In this document: positions 7,693-14,087 of the stretch, one piece after another
Numbering within the stretch: the first letter of the stretch is position 1
Layout: the number at the start of each line of letters is the position of its first letter
DNA from: a virus
Reading direction: 5' to 3' (one strand)
Virus record (IMG/VR): IMGVR_UViG_3300042887_003245
Span: 1 to 21,151 of that record
Length of the DNA stretch: 21,151 nucleotides
Notes under the pieces: model-generated
What the model saw: only the letters and a program-made list of their open reading frames with translations
What the model was told of the DNA's origin: nothing
Databases searched by the model: none
Made by a program: the position numbers and the translations under genes

Positions 7693-8111
7693 TGCACTGC
7701 ACGCGGAGACTGCCGTCACGTCACACGACGTGCGGCAGCGCGCTGGATCCGGCGGGACGGTGCGAACGGTGCGACCGGCGAGCGGCCGGTGATTGCTGGG
7801 CATGTGGGGCGCGGCGCACGAATAGCCGAGGGCGCGGGTTGCTCTGCGCGGCGTGTGCGGCGGCGGAGGTGGTGGCGTCGCAGGCGCGATACGCGGCGCG
7901 TGAGGACGCTCGAGCACGGCGGCGGGAGCGGGCGGCGGTGGTCAACCAACGGCCGGAGGTCAAGGCGCGGCGGGCACGGCTGCTCTACGCCTGGCGTCAC
8001 GCGGATCCGGAGCGGCTGCGCACGATGGCCGCAAAGGCGCGGGCGCTGTATAGCAATCGGGTACAACATGCGACCGGCGCGAAGGCGTCACGGCGGGTCA
8101 ATGAATCCTGA
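7692..8111 (+). CDS. Zinc-ribbon protein, putative DNA-binding
   Basis: A protein of 139 residues from the ATG that shares its first base with the ERF stop. The N-terminal third holds three CxxC pairs, C24/C27, C35/C38 and C52/C55, plus C3, H11 and C14, enough for one or two zinc sites. After residue 60 the chain is very rich in Arg/Ala with a motif YAWRHADPERLR near 97-108. That style is common in small phage nucleic-acid-binding and HNH-type proteins, but I see no HNH catalytic His-Asn-His set. Function is unknown; a role in binding DNA or RNA is inferred from the charge and the zinc motifs. The coupling to the ERF gene suggests a joint role. Confidence 0.65.
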   Translation: MHCTRRLPSRHTTCGSALDPAGRCERCDRRAAGDCWACGARRTNSRGRGLLCAACAAAEVVASQARYAAREDARARRRERAAVVNQRPEVKARRARLLYAWRHADPERLRTMAAKARALYSNRVQHATGAKASRRVNES

Positions 8112-8298
8112 CGCAACGGCAACCCGCGAGGCGGGGCAACAGTTGGCGGAGGCGGCGCGCACGATGCGTAAAGGCGACACGGTGCGGGCGCTGCATTGGG
8201 TGTGGTTTCGGTGGCGCTCGGCGCCTGATCCGTACGAGCGCGAGGTGCAGGCGGCCGCGACGCGTGTCCTGCTGGATGTGCTAAAGGCTGAACAGTAG
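8101..8298 (+). CDS. Small hypothetical protein
   Basis: A protein of 65 residues from the ATG at 8101, overlapping the previous gene by 11 bases. The upstream extension of this frame is an arginine-rich artefact of the zinc-ribbon gene. The protein is probably helical, with an aromatic patch HWVWFRW near residues 32-38. It is the last gene before promoter P2, so it probably ends the P1 transcription unit or is read through. No family is recognised. Confidence 0.5.
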   Translation: MNPDATATREAGQQLAEAARTMRKGDTVRALHWVWFRWRSAPDPYEREVQAAATRVLLDVLKAEQ

Positions 8299-8332
8299 CT
8301 ATTGCAGATTATATATATATGTAGTATTCTAG
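8299..8332 (+). promoter_or_regulatory. Early promoter P2
   Basis: CTATTGCA (8299-8306) and GTATTCTAG (8324-8332) repeat the P1 blocks at exactly the same distance (17 bases between TTGCAG and TATTCT). The spacer is an alternating AT run (ATTATATATATATGTA), unusual in this GC-rich genome and likely to be flexible. The site lies in the only gap within the early module, 38 bases before the next start codon. Confidence 0.65.
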
Positions 8333-8369
8333 CGGACGCGGGCAGACACCTTACACACGGAGCATGGTC

Positions 8370-8555
8370 ATGGAGCAGGTGCGGCATTTGCTGGATGAGA
8401 CATACGAGCACGTCCCGCTGCGCGAGACGGCAGGGCGCTTTCCGGTGTTGTGCGGGCAGGTGGTCGGGATCGAGGCGGTGACGCGGATTGCGCGCCGGCC
8501 GATCTGCGCGGATTGCCTGACGGCGGCCAATTTGCGCGAGGCGGTGCGGTCATGA
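8370..8555 (+). CDS. Small cysteine-containing protein
   Basis: A protein of 61 residues. I prefer the ATG at 8370 over the one at 8364 because GGAG is then 7 bases upstream instead of 1. It has C28 in VLCGQVVG and C47-x2-C50 in ICADC, so a zinc knuckle using three cysteines plus another ligand is possible. It is the first gene after P2 and overlaps the next by 4 bases. No family is recognised. Confidence 0.6.
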   Translation: MEQVRHLLDETYEHVPLRETAGRFPVLCGQVVGIEAVTRIARRPICADCLTAANLREAVRS

Positions 8556-8881
8556 GCGCGGCACAGCTCGGGCTGCACCTGAAAGAGCGCGGCCAGACGC
8601 AGGCGGAGGCGGCGGAGGATGTGCAAGCCTGGCGCGTGGCGTTTGTCGCGGCGGTCGTGAAGCTGCTGCGCTACAACCCGAATGCGCAGTTTACCAGCGA
8701 GGACGTGCTTGAGCGCGTTGGGTTGCCCCGGCCGGATGGCACGAGCAATGCCAATAACGCGGTCGGGGCGATGATGTCGGGACTTGCTCGGCGTGGGGTG
8801 ATCCGCAAGACGGCGAAGCGACGGCCATCGGTGCGGGCGAGCTCACACGGGCGCGAAATTGCCGTCTGGTGCAAGGCGTGA
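8552..8881 (+). CDS. Putative winged-helix DNA-binding protein
   Basis: A protein of 109 residues from the ATG at 8552 that overlaps the previous stop. From about residue 32 the pattern fits a winged helix. A first helix with FTSEDVLERVG comes before a helix-turn with NNAVGAMMSGLARRGVI, then a basic strand-loop-strand (RKTAKRRPSVRASS) that could form the wing. Small proteins of this type in phage early regions often act as regulators or replication accessories. No exact family can be named. The stop overlaps the next start (GTGA). Confidence 0.6.
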   Translation: MSAAQLGLHLKERGQTQAEAAEDVQAWRVAFVAAVVKLLRYNPNAQFTSEDVLERVGLPRPDGTSNANNAVGAMMSGLARRGVIRKTAKRRPSVRASSHGREIAVWCKA

Positions 8882-9228
8882 GGACGGTCGATCAGATTCT
8901 CGCCGACTTTTTTTTGCATGAGGCGGCGCCACGGCCGTTGCTCGAGCAGCGGTTGCATGTGATGGCGGCGTATTTGCGGGATTACGAACGCAGCTACGAG
9001 CTGTTGTCGCAGACGTTGCAGCGACGCACGCAAATGCTGCGGGACGCCGAGGCGCAGGTGGTGGCGCTGTCGGCCGAGAACGAGGCGCTGCGGATCGCGG
9101 CGGCGCGCAAGGAAGAGCTGGTGCTCGCGGTGCTGCATTGGCACACGGCATTAGGGACGACGAACGAAACGCAGTGTATGGCGGATCTGCGCGAGACGCT
9201 GACGATCTACACGATGAGGGCACGATGA
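8878..9228 (+). CDS. Hypothetical coiled-coil protein
   Basis: A protein of 116 residues from the GTG at 8878, chosen because it gives the same 4-base overlap used throughout this operon. Another in-frame GTG lies at 8869. Residues about 22-85 are rich in Leu, Glu, Gln and Arg with heptad-like spacing (LLSQTLQRRTQMLRDAEAQV), indicating a coiled coil and probable oligomerisation. A run of eight T (8908-8915) is read as Phe-Phe-Leu near residue 11. The neighbouring frames stop quickly, so no frameshift product is expected. Function is unknown. Confidence 0.55.
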   Translation: MRTVDQILADFFLHEAAPRPLLEQRLHVMAAYLRDYERSYELLSQTLQRRTQMLRDAEAQVVALSAENEALRIAAARKEELVLAVLHWHTALGTTNETQCMADLRETLTIYTMRAR

Positions 9229-9422
9229 ACCTAGACGACGGGCACTGGGACACGATGAACGACCGAGATGACGACTGGATTGAGCGCGAGATGTATCAGC
9301 GCGCCGTCGATCGGCATCGCTTTGCGCAGGCGCAGGAAGATCGCGACACCGGGTATCAGCTCGATCCGCTGCTGTTTGAGACGATGGACGTCATGCGGGA
9401 TGACGAGGGCGACGCATTATGA
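9225..9422 (+). CDS. Small acidic hypothetical protein
   Basis: A protein of 65 residues from the ATG at 9225, with GAGG 5 bases upstream and a 4-base overlap with the preceding gene. It is rich in Asp (DDGHWDTMNDRDDDW near the N-terminus), giving a strongly acidic protein. Highly acidic small early phage proteins can mimic DNA, as Ocr-type anti-restriction proteins do. Here the idea rests only on composition. No family is recognised. Confidence 0.55.
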   Translation: MNLDDGHWDTMNDRDDDWIEREMYQRAVDRHRFAQAQEDRDTGYQLDPLLFETMDVMRDDEGDAL

Positions 9423-9583
9423 AAACTGCTCCGGACCAGATCCGCGAGTTGCGCTTGACTTATGCGCTGATCGCCAATGATGCCTGGGCGGCATCGTTTC
9501 AGACCATTGGGCAGTACCGTCGCGCTTTGCTAAAGTCTATGGTCACGATGATTCGGCAATATCGTGAGTTTGACGAATCATGA
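9419..9583 (+). CDS. Very small hypothetical protein between coupled genes
   Basis: A reading frame of 54 codons, from ATG at 9419 to TGA at 9583. It overlaps the upstream stop and the downstream helicase start by 4-5 bases, the same ATGA coupling as the other genes here. It fills what would otherwise be an unexplained 157-base gap. The product is probably helical, with aromatic and basic residues (IRQYREF near the C-terminus). The tidy overlaps on both sides are the main evidence that it is translated. Confidence 0.55.
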   Translation: MKTAPDQIRELRLTYALIANDAWAASFQTIGQYRRALLKSMVTMIRQYREFDES

Positions 9584-10956
9584 GCTATGCATCTTTTCTT
9601 GATAGTAAGACGCATGACACGACGAAGCTCGGGTTTGCGCCGACATATGTGCCGGAGTGGATGTTTGATTATCAACAGGCGCTAGTGCGGTGGGCGGTAA
9701 GCCAAGGGCGCTCGGCAATTTTCGCCGATTGCGGGCTCGGAAAAACGCCGATGGAGCTCGTTTGGGCAGAGAACGTTGTGCGCGAAACGAAGGGCAACGT
9801 GCTTATCCTGACGCCGCTTGCGGTCGGCGCGCAGTTCGTTCAGGAGGCAGACAAGTTCGGGATTGAGGCGCGGCGCTCGCAAGACGGTACCGCACACTGC
9901 GGCATCACGATTACCAATTACGAGCGGCTGCACCTATTTAATCCGCAGGACTTTGCCGGCGTTGTTTGCGATGAATCCTCGATCCTAAAAAACTTTGACG
10001 GGGCGCGCCGGTCAGAGATTACCCAGTTTTTGCGGAAGCGGCCGTACCGGCTCTTGGCAACGGCGACGGCGGCACCGAACGACTTTACCGAGCTTGGCAC
10101 GTCCTCCGAGGCGCTTGGGTACCTCGGTCATATGGATATGCTCAACAAGTTCTTTCGCAACGATCTGAACAACTCGGCAACCGGGCGTATCGGCGGGAAG
10201 TCTATTCAATGGCGCTTTAAAGGGCACGCGGAATTGGCGTTCTGGCGGTGGGTCTGCTCGTGGGCACGGGCCATGCGGCAGCCGTCAGACATTGGGTTCG
10301 ACAACGGCCGGAGCGTGTTGCCGGCTTTGCTTGAGCAGCAGCACACGGTGATTTCGTCGACGCTGGCCGAGGGGATGCTGTTTGCGCTGCCGGCGGTCGG
10401 GCTTAAGGAGCAGCGAGACGAACGTAAGCGCACGATCCCTGAGCGGTGCGACTATGCCGCCGCGCTGGTCAACGCACATACCGAGCCGGCGACGGTGTGG
10501 TGTCATTTGAACGAAGAGTCGGCTATGCTGGCGCGGCTGATTCCGGACGCGGTCGAGGTGTCTGGAGACGATTCCGACGACGAGAAGGAGCGCAAGCTGT
10601 TGGCGTTTCAGCGGGGCGAGGTGCGCGTGCTTGTGACGAAACCGAAGATTGGCGCCTGGGGACTTAATTTTCAGCATTGCGCTCACATGGTCACGTTTCC
10701 AAGCCACAGCTATGAGCAGTACTACCAAAGCGTGCGCCGTCAATGGCGGTTCGGGCAGACGCGCCCGGTGGTCGTCGATGTTGTGTCCAGCGAAGGGGAA
10801 CGGCAGGTGCTAGAAAACTTGCAGCGCAAGCAGCGCAACGCCGATCAAATGTTTGCACGGCTGGTCAACGAGATGACCGCCGCTATGTCTATCCATCGTC
10901 CTGCACGGCAGGCACTGACACTCGAGGTACCGTCATGGCTGTATCCAACCGTATAA
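9580..10956 (+). CDS. SNF2-like superfamily 2 helicase/translocase
   Basis: A protein of 458 residues with the helicase set in order. Walker A is DCGLGKT (residues 50-56, K55). The DEAH-box equivalent is DESS (131-134). Motif III is ATATAAP (160-166). Motif V is TKPKIGAWGLNFQ (353-365). Motif VI, QSVRRQWRFGQ (383-393), holds the arginine-finger candidates R387 and R390. These are features of compact SNF2-type ATPases in phages that couple ATP hydrolysis to movement on double-stranded DNA. Codon use in the first part is less G-ending than in neighbours, hinting at separate acquisition. The gene overlaps a DNA methyltransferase by 22 bases, a pairing that suggests one functional unit in DNA modification, counter-restriction or replication. 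No nuclease domain is seen. Confidence 0.88.
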   Translation: MSYASFLDSKTHDTTKLGFAPTYVPEWMFDYQQALVRWAVSQGRSAIFADCGLGKTPMELVWAENVVRETKGNVLILTPLAVGAQFVQEADKFGIEARRSQDGTAHCGITITNYERLHLFNPQDFAGVVCDESSILKNFDGARRSEITQFLRKRPYRLLATATAAPNDFTELGTSSEALGYLGHMDMLNKFFRNDLNNSATGRIGGKSIQWRFKGHAELAFWRWVCSWARAMRQPSDIGFDNGRSVLPALLEQQHTVISSTLAEGMLFALPAVGLKEQRDERKRTIPERCDYAAALVNAHTEPATVWCHLNEESAMLARLIPDAVEVSGDDSDDEKERKLLAFQRGEVRVLVTKPKIGAWGLNFQHCAHMVTFPSHSYEQYYQSVRRQWRFGQTRPVVVDVVSSEGERQVLENLQRKQRNADQMFARLVNEMTAAMSIHRPARQALTLEVPSWLYPTV

Positions 10957-11933
10957 GCGATCGCTCGGCGATCTATCACGGCGATTGCGTCGAGGTCATG
11001 ACCGCGTTGCCGGAGGCGTCCGTACACCTGTCCGTATATTCGCCGCCGTTTGGTGGACTGTACAACTACAGTAGCGACGAGCGGGATTTGTCCAATAGCA
11101 GCGACTATGATGAGTTCTTCGCGCATTACGAGTACGTTGTCCGGGCGCTGCACCGAATCACCATGCCGGGTCGTATGTCGGCTGTGCATTGCATGGACAT
11201 CCCGAATAGCAACAGCGGGAAAGGCGACACGCTCCGGGACTTTCCCGGCGATATTATCCGGCTGCACGAGGCGTGCGGGTGGAAGTACGTAGCGCGGTAT
11301 TCGGTGTGGAAAGAGCCGCTGCACGTGCGACTTCGGACGATGGCGAAGAACCTTGCCCATAAGACGATCGTAGATGATGCGTCTCGGTGCGGCGTGGCGT
11401 CGGCCGATTACCTGCTTGTGTTTCGCCGGTCTGGGGAGAACCCGGTGCCGATCGTGCATCCGGTCGGGCTGCTGTCGTATGCGGGACGGCGGGAGATCCC
11501 GAAGGACGTGCTTAAGTTTCGCGGGCATACGGGCAAGCAGACGGAGAATCGTTATTCACATTGGATCTGGCGTCAGTATGCGTCGGCATTCTGGGACGAT
11601 GTTCGGATTGAGCGCGTGTTGCCGTTCCGCGATGCGCGAGACGTAGATGACGAAAAGCACGTGCATCCTTTACAGCTAGACGTGATTGAGCGCATTGTGC
11701 AGCTCTGGAGCAACCCGAGCGAGACCGTATTTACGCCGTTTATGGGCGTTGGAAGCGAGGTGTACGTGCCGATCATGCTCGGGCGAAAGGGCGTTGGCGC
11801 GGAACTTAAGCAATCATATTTTCGGCAGGCGTGCAAAAACGTTGAGATTGCCGAGCAGGGCGGGCGCGATGAATCGGAAACGGTGAATCTGTTTGAAAAC
11901 GACCAGCCGTTGCCGGACGAGGTGGACTTATGA
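10935..11933 (+). CDS. DNA methyltransferase, N4-cytosine/N6-adenine type
   Basis: A protein of 332 residues from the ATG at 10935, with GAGG 7 bases upstream; longer readings of the frame are artefacts. The catalytic motif IV is SPPF (residues 36-39). The AdoMet-binding motif I comes late, in FTPFMGVGSE (266-275), giving the order IV, target region, I that is usual for beta-class enzymes. SPP-type motifs are more frequent in N4-cytosine enzymes, but N6-adenine cannot be excluded. The middle (about 100-240) is the target-recognition part. The gene is embedded behind the SNF2-like helicase with a 22-base overlap, and no restriction endonuclease is adjacent. It is therefore most likely an orphan protective enzyme. 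Confidence 0.87.
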   Translation: MAVSNRISDRSAIYHGDCVEVMTALPEASVHLSVYSPPFGGLYNYSSDERDLSNSSDYDEFFAHYEYVVRALHRITMPGRMSAVHCMDIPNSNSGKGDTLRDFPGDIIRLHEACGWKYVARYSVWKEPLHVRLRTMAKNLAHKTIVDDASRCGVASADYLLVFRRSGENPVPIVHPVGLLSYAGRREIPKDVLKFRGHTGKQTENRYSHWIWRQYASAFWDDVRIERVLPFRDARDVDDEKHVHPLQLDVIERIVQLWSNPSETVFTPFMGVGSEVYVPIMLGRKGVGAELKQSYFRQACKNVEIAEQGGRDESETVNLFENDQPLPDEVDL

Positions 11934-12241
11934 GCCCGCTCAAGCAAATCGTCGCGCTGCTGATCTTTGTGTCGGCGGTCGCGGCGCTGTACCGGCGCAC
12001 CTGGCGGATTCTGCGCGAGGCGGAGCAGCGCGAGGCGGCACGGGTCAAGCACGAAGCGATCATGCACGAGATCTACTTTCGGCGCATGGATACCGCGTGT
12101 ACCGATGGCGAGACGTGCGATTTGTGCGGAGCCGTCTCCAAGGTCCGCGAGATGGTGGACCTTGCGGACGACGTGGTCCTCTTGTGTTTGGGCTGCGCGC
12201 CGATGCTCCGCCGGCGGGCAGGGACGGTGACACATGACTGA
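11930..12241 (+). CDS. Membrane-anchored zinc-ribbon protein
   Basis: A protein of 103 residues with an N-terminal hydrophobic helix (about 5-20). A basic and charged helix (22-50) follows, then two CxxC pairs, C63/C66 and C86/C89, separated by 19 residues, a typical zinc-ribbon layout. Its start overlaps the methyltransferase stop (ATGA). The combination suggests a membrane-tethered protein with a cytoplasmic zinc domain, the positive charge after the helix favouring N-out topology. No family is recognised. Confidence 0.6.
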   Translation: MSPLKQIVALLIFVSAVAALYRRTWRILREAEQREAARVKHEAIMHEIYFRRMDTACTDGETCDLCGAVSKVREMVDLADDVVLLCLGCAPMLRRRAGTVTHD

Positions 12242-12800
12242 CGCGACACTTCCGGCGCAGCTAGACGCGGCCGCCGACGGCGCGTTTTCCGGTAAGCTGG
12301 CCGACCCGGCAGACACGCTGACGAAGCGCGGCGGGAAAGGGATCGTCGTCTACGAGGGCCAAGAGTATGACCGGCTCGCATGGACCCGTCGGTGTGCCGC
12401 GCTTGGGTACACGCTGGCGGCTGGGGAAGGAGCGATCCTCAACGCGGCCCTAGTGGAAGTTGAGAAGGAGCGGGATGCGCTGCGGGCTAAGCTTACACGC
12501 TACAAGGGCAAAACACGGCGACTGTACGCGATGTTGAAAGGGGAATTACAAGGGCTGCGCCGTGATCGAGCGAGGGTGGATTGGCTGTCAGATAGCGCGC
12601 AGCTTGAGGCTATCGGGATTGACGATGTGGGCGAGGCTGGCGGATGCGTTGGACTGGACATGTACGAGCACGCATCAATCGTCGCTGACGAGCGAGGTAA
12701 CGAGGGCGACCTTACGGACACCGACTTGAGAAGAGGGTTCCGCCGCATGATCGACGCCGCGATGGCGGTGCAGCCGACACCAACCGGAGACACACCATGA
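12234..12800 (+). CDS. Hypothetical phage protein with coiled coil and C-terminal RVDWL region
   Basis: A protein of 188 residues. Residues about 70-115 form a charged helix, probably a coiled coil (ALVEVEKERDALRAKLTRY). It is followed by DRARVDWLSDSAQLEAI and, near the end, LRRGFRRMIDAAMA. The pair of an R-x-DWL segment and a terminal IDAAM helix recurs in many phage proteins of unknown function, which I recall as a C-terminal module rather than a named family. It starts inside the previous gene (8-base overlap) and its stop overlaps the next ATG. Confidence 0.6.
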   Translation: MTDATLPAQLDAAADGAFSGKLADPADTLTKRGGKGIVVYEGQEYDRLAWTRRCAALGYTLAAGEGAILNAALVEVEKERDALRAKLTRYKGKTRRLYAMLKGELQGLRRDRARVDWLSDSAQLEAIGIDDVGEAGGCVGLDMYEHASIVADERGNEGDLTDTDLRRGFRRMIDAAMAVQPTPTGDTP

Positions 12801-13465
12801 TTACCGCCGACCAAGAGCAGTCAATTCGCGCCACCCTCGCCGCGATGCCGGAACTCGCAGTCGGCGTCGGCACCGCAGAAAAAGCGTGCAGCATCGCCGC
12901 GCTCAATCTCGCGCTGACCGGCACGCTGACCGACAAGGTACCGGACTGCATGAGCCGCGTGATTGGCCGATGGATCATCGGCGTGCAGGACCGGATGCCC
13001 GCGACGATCCGCGATAGTGCCGCGTGGCGTGAGTTGTTGGTGCTGTCGGCTGGCACAGGGCGCGACCACGAAGAAGAGCGGCAAGCACTGGTGATGTCGT
13101 GGATGTGGCACGCGCTGGCGCTGGTGCAGCCGCGTGCGGACGAGAGAGGATACGGCGCGGCGTGGGCGACGATGTTGCGCGAGCGCACGCCGCAGGCAGC
13201 CGCATACGCATACGCAGTCGCAGCCGCAGACGCAGACGCAGCCGCAGCCGCAGCCGCAGACGCAGCCGCAGCCGCAGCCGCATACGCATACGCATACGCA
13301 GCCGCAGCCGGAGCCGCAGCCGCAGCCGCAGACGCAGCCGCAGCCGCAGCCGCAGCCGCAGCCGCATACGAAGAAGCAGTCGCATGGGCAACGGTTGACC
13401 CCGTGGGGCTGCTATGGTGGCTCGTCGCGGTCACGGACGAGCGGGCGCTGGCGGTGCAGCCGTGA
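12797..13465 (+). CDS. Alanine-rich protein with hexamer-encoded AA/AY/AD repeat
   Basis: A protein of 222 residues with three parts. The N-terminal 130 residues form an ordinary folded-looking helical region ending in a Trp-containing helix (MSWMWHALALV near 103-113). Residues 134-191 are composed only of Ala with Tyr, Asp, Val or one Gly, encoded by 29 six-base units. The C-terminal 31 residues (EEAVAWATVDPVGLLWWLV and on) again look folded. The repeat would be largely alpha-helical. The style loosely recalls Ala/Tyr/Asp-repeat phage proteins and putative Imm-5-like immunity proteins, but I cannot assign a family. GGAG lies 7 bases before the ATG. The stop overlaps the next GTG start, so the frame must stay intact for coupling. 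Confidence 0.65.
   Translation: MITADQEQSIRATLAAMPELAVGVGTAEKACSIAALNLALTGTLTDKVPDCMSRVIGRWIIGVQDRMPATIRDSAAWRELLVLSAGTGRDHEEERQALVMSWMWHALALVQPRADERGYGAAWATMLRERTPQAAAYAYAVAAADADAAAAAAADAAAAAAAYAYAYAAAAGAAAAAADAAAAAAAAAAAYEEAVAWATVDPVGLLWWLVAVTDERALAVQP
13196..13369 (+). repeat. Tandem 6-base repeat, 29 units, coding
   Basis: Twenty-nine consecutive GCA-NNC units without interruption. The consensus is GCAGCC; variants are GCATAC (6 units), GCAGAC (4), GCAGTC (1) and one GGAGCC. Every first codon is GCA (one GGA) and every second is GCC, TAC, GAC or GTC. All length changes by whole units keep the reading frame. The pattern points to expansion by strand slippage or unequal recombination, followed by point changes limited almost entirely to the second codon of each unit. 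Confidence 0.95.
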
Positions 13466-13668
13466 CCGATGCACAGTTACGCAAGCACGTCCGCATTCTC
13501 GCACAGCACGCCGAGACGATAGCGGTGCGGTGCCGGGCGATAGAGGAAGTGCTGACCAAGGGCGAGATGTTTAGCGTGCCGGTCCCGCCTCAAAAGATTC
13601 AGACGGCGGTGCACGATATCGAGACGCGCTTTGTGCAAGCCGCCGCCCTGATCGGGATTAAATCATGA
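13462..13668 (+). CDS. Small hypothetical helical protein
   Basis: A protein of 68 residues from the GTG at 13462, which overlaps the previous stop as GTGA. It is predicted to be mainly helical (LRKHVRILAQHAETIAVRC, then VHDIETRFVQAAALIG near the end). It resembles no family I know. The 4-base overlaps on both sides support translation. Confidence 0.55.
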   Translation: MTDAQLRKHVRILAQHAETIAVRCRAIEEVLTKGEMFSVPVPPQKIQTAVHDIETRFVQAAALIGIKS

Positions 13669-14087
13669 CGCAACATCGAGATCGAAACTACGCGACGCGG
13701 CATGATCCGGCGGAGTACACGGTCGCCGCGCTAATGGGTCCGGTCGTGGCGTATGTGATTGCCTACCCTGAGCAGACCATGCCGCAAATCGTGGACGCGT
13801 TCGCACACGTCCCGATCCGGACGATGTACCGCGTGATCGATGCGGCGGCGCGGGATAAGAAGGTGCGGCGCGAACGCATTAAACACGGCACGCGATTGTT
13901 CTGTGTGCATCCCTACACGGCGCCGAAAGCGGCAAAGCCGGCGGCGCCGGTGACGACGCGGGACGGACATACGGAATCGGTGTGGATTCATCCCATCCGG
14001 GCGCGGGCGCTCGGGCTGCCGGTGGCATCTGTGGTGCGGGACGAACCGTCGCCGGATTACGCGCATCCGAACAGGAGAACGGCATGA
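13665..14087 (+). CDS. Putative winged-helix protein
   Basis: A protein of 140 residues starting at an ATG that overlaps the previous stop. Residues about 32-85 fit a winged helix: a helix with MPQIVDAFAHV, a recognition-like helix IRTMYRVIDAAARDKKV, then a basic hairpin RRERIKHGTRLFCVH. The C-terminal 45 residues are Pro/Ala-rich and probably extended. A DNA-binding role is inferred. It lies directly before the C5 methyltransferase and ends in its ribosome-binding region (AGGAGAACGGC), so it may control or assist that gene. Confidence 0.6.
   Translation: MTQHRDRNYATRHDPAEYTVAALMGPVVAYVIAYPEQTMPQIVDAFAHVPIRTMYRVIDAAARDKKVRRERIKHGTRLFCVHPYTAPKAAKPAAPVTTRDGHTESVWIHPIRARALGLPVASVVRDEPSPDYAHPNRRTA

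Noticed and set aside
6208-7917. 569-codon minus-strand open frame covering the ERF gene
   Set aside because: It is Arg/His/Pro-rich, has no motif, and lies opposite a clear ERF gene. It is typical of antisense frames in GC-rich DNA.
8908-8915. Run of eight T as a programmed frameshift site
   Set aside because: The alternative frame meets a stop within a short distance (TGA soon after), so no useful fusion product would result.
13196-13369. Possible CRISPR-like array
   Set aside because: Units are contiguous 6-base tandem repeats with no spacers.
13134-13574. Open frames with Gln/Pro/His/Thr or Arg/Ser/Ile repeats across the hexamer array, on both strands
   Set aside because: A stop-free 6-base repeat is open in all frames. 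Only the Ala/Tyr/Asp frame has normal flanking sequence and start/stop coupling to its neighbours.
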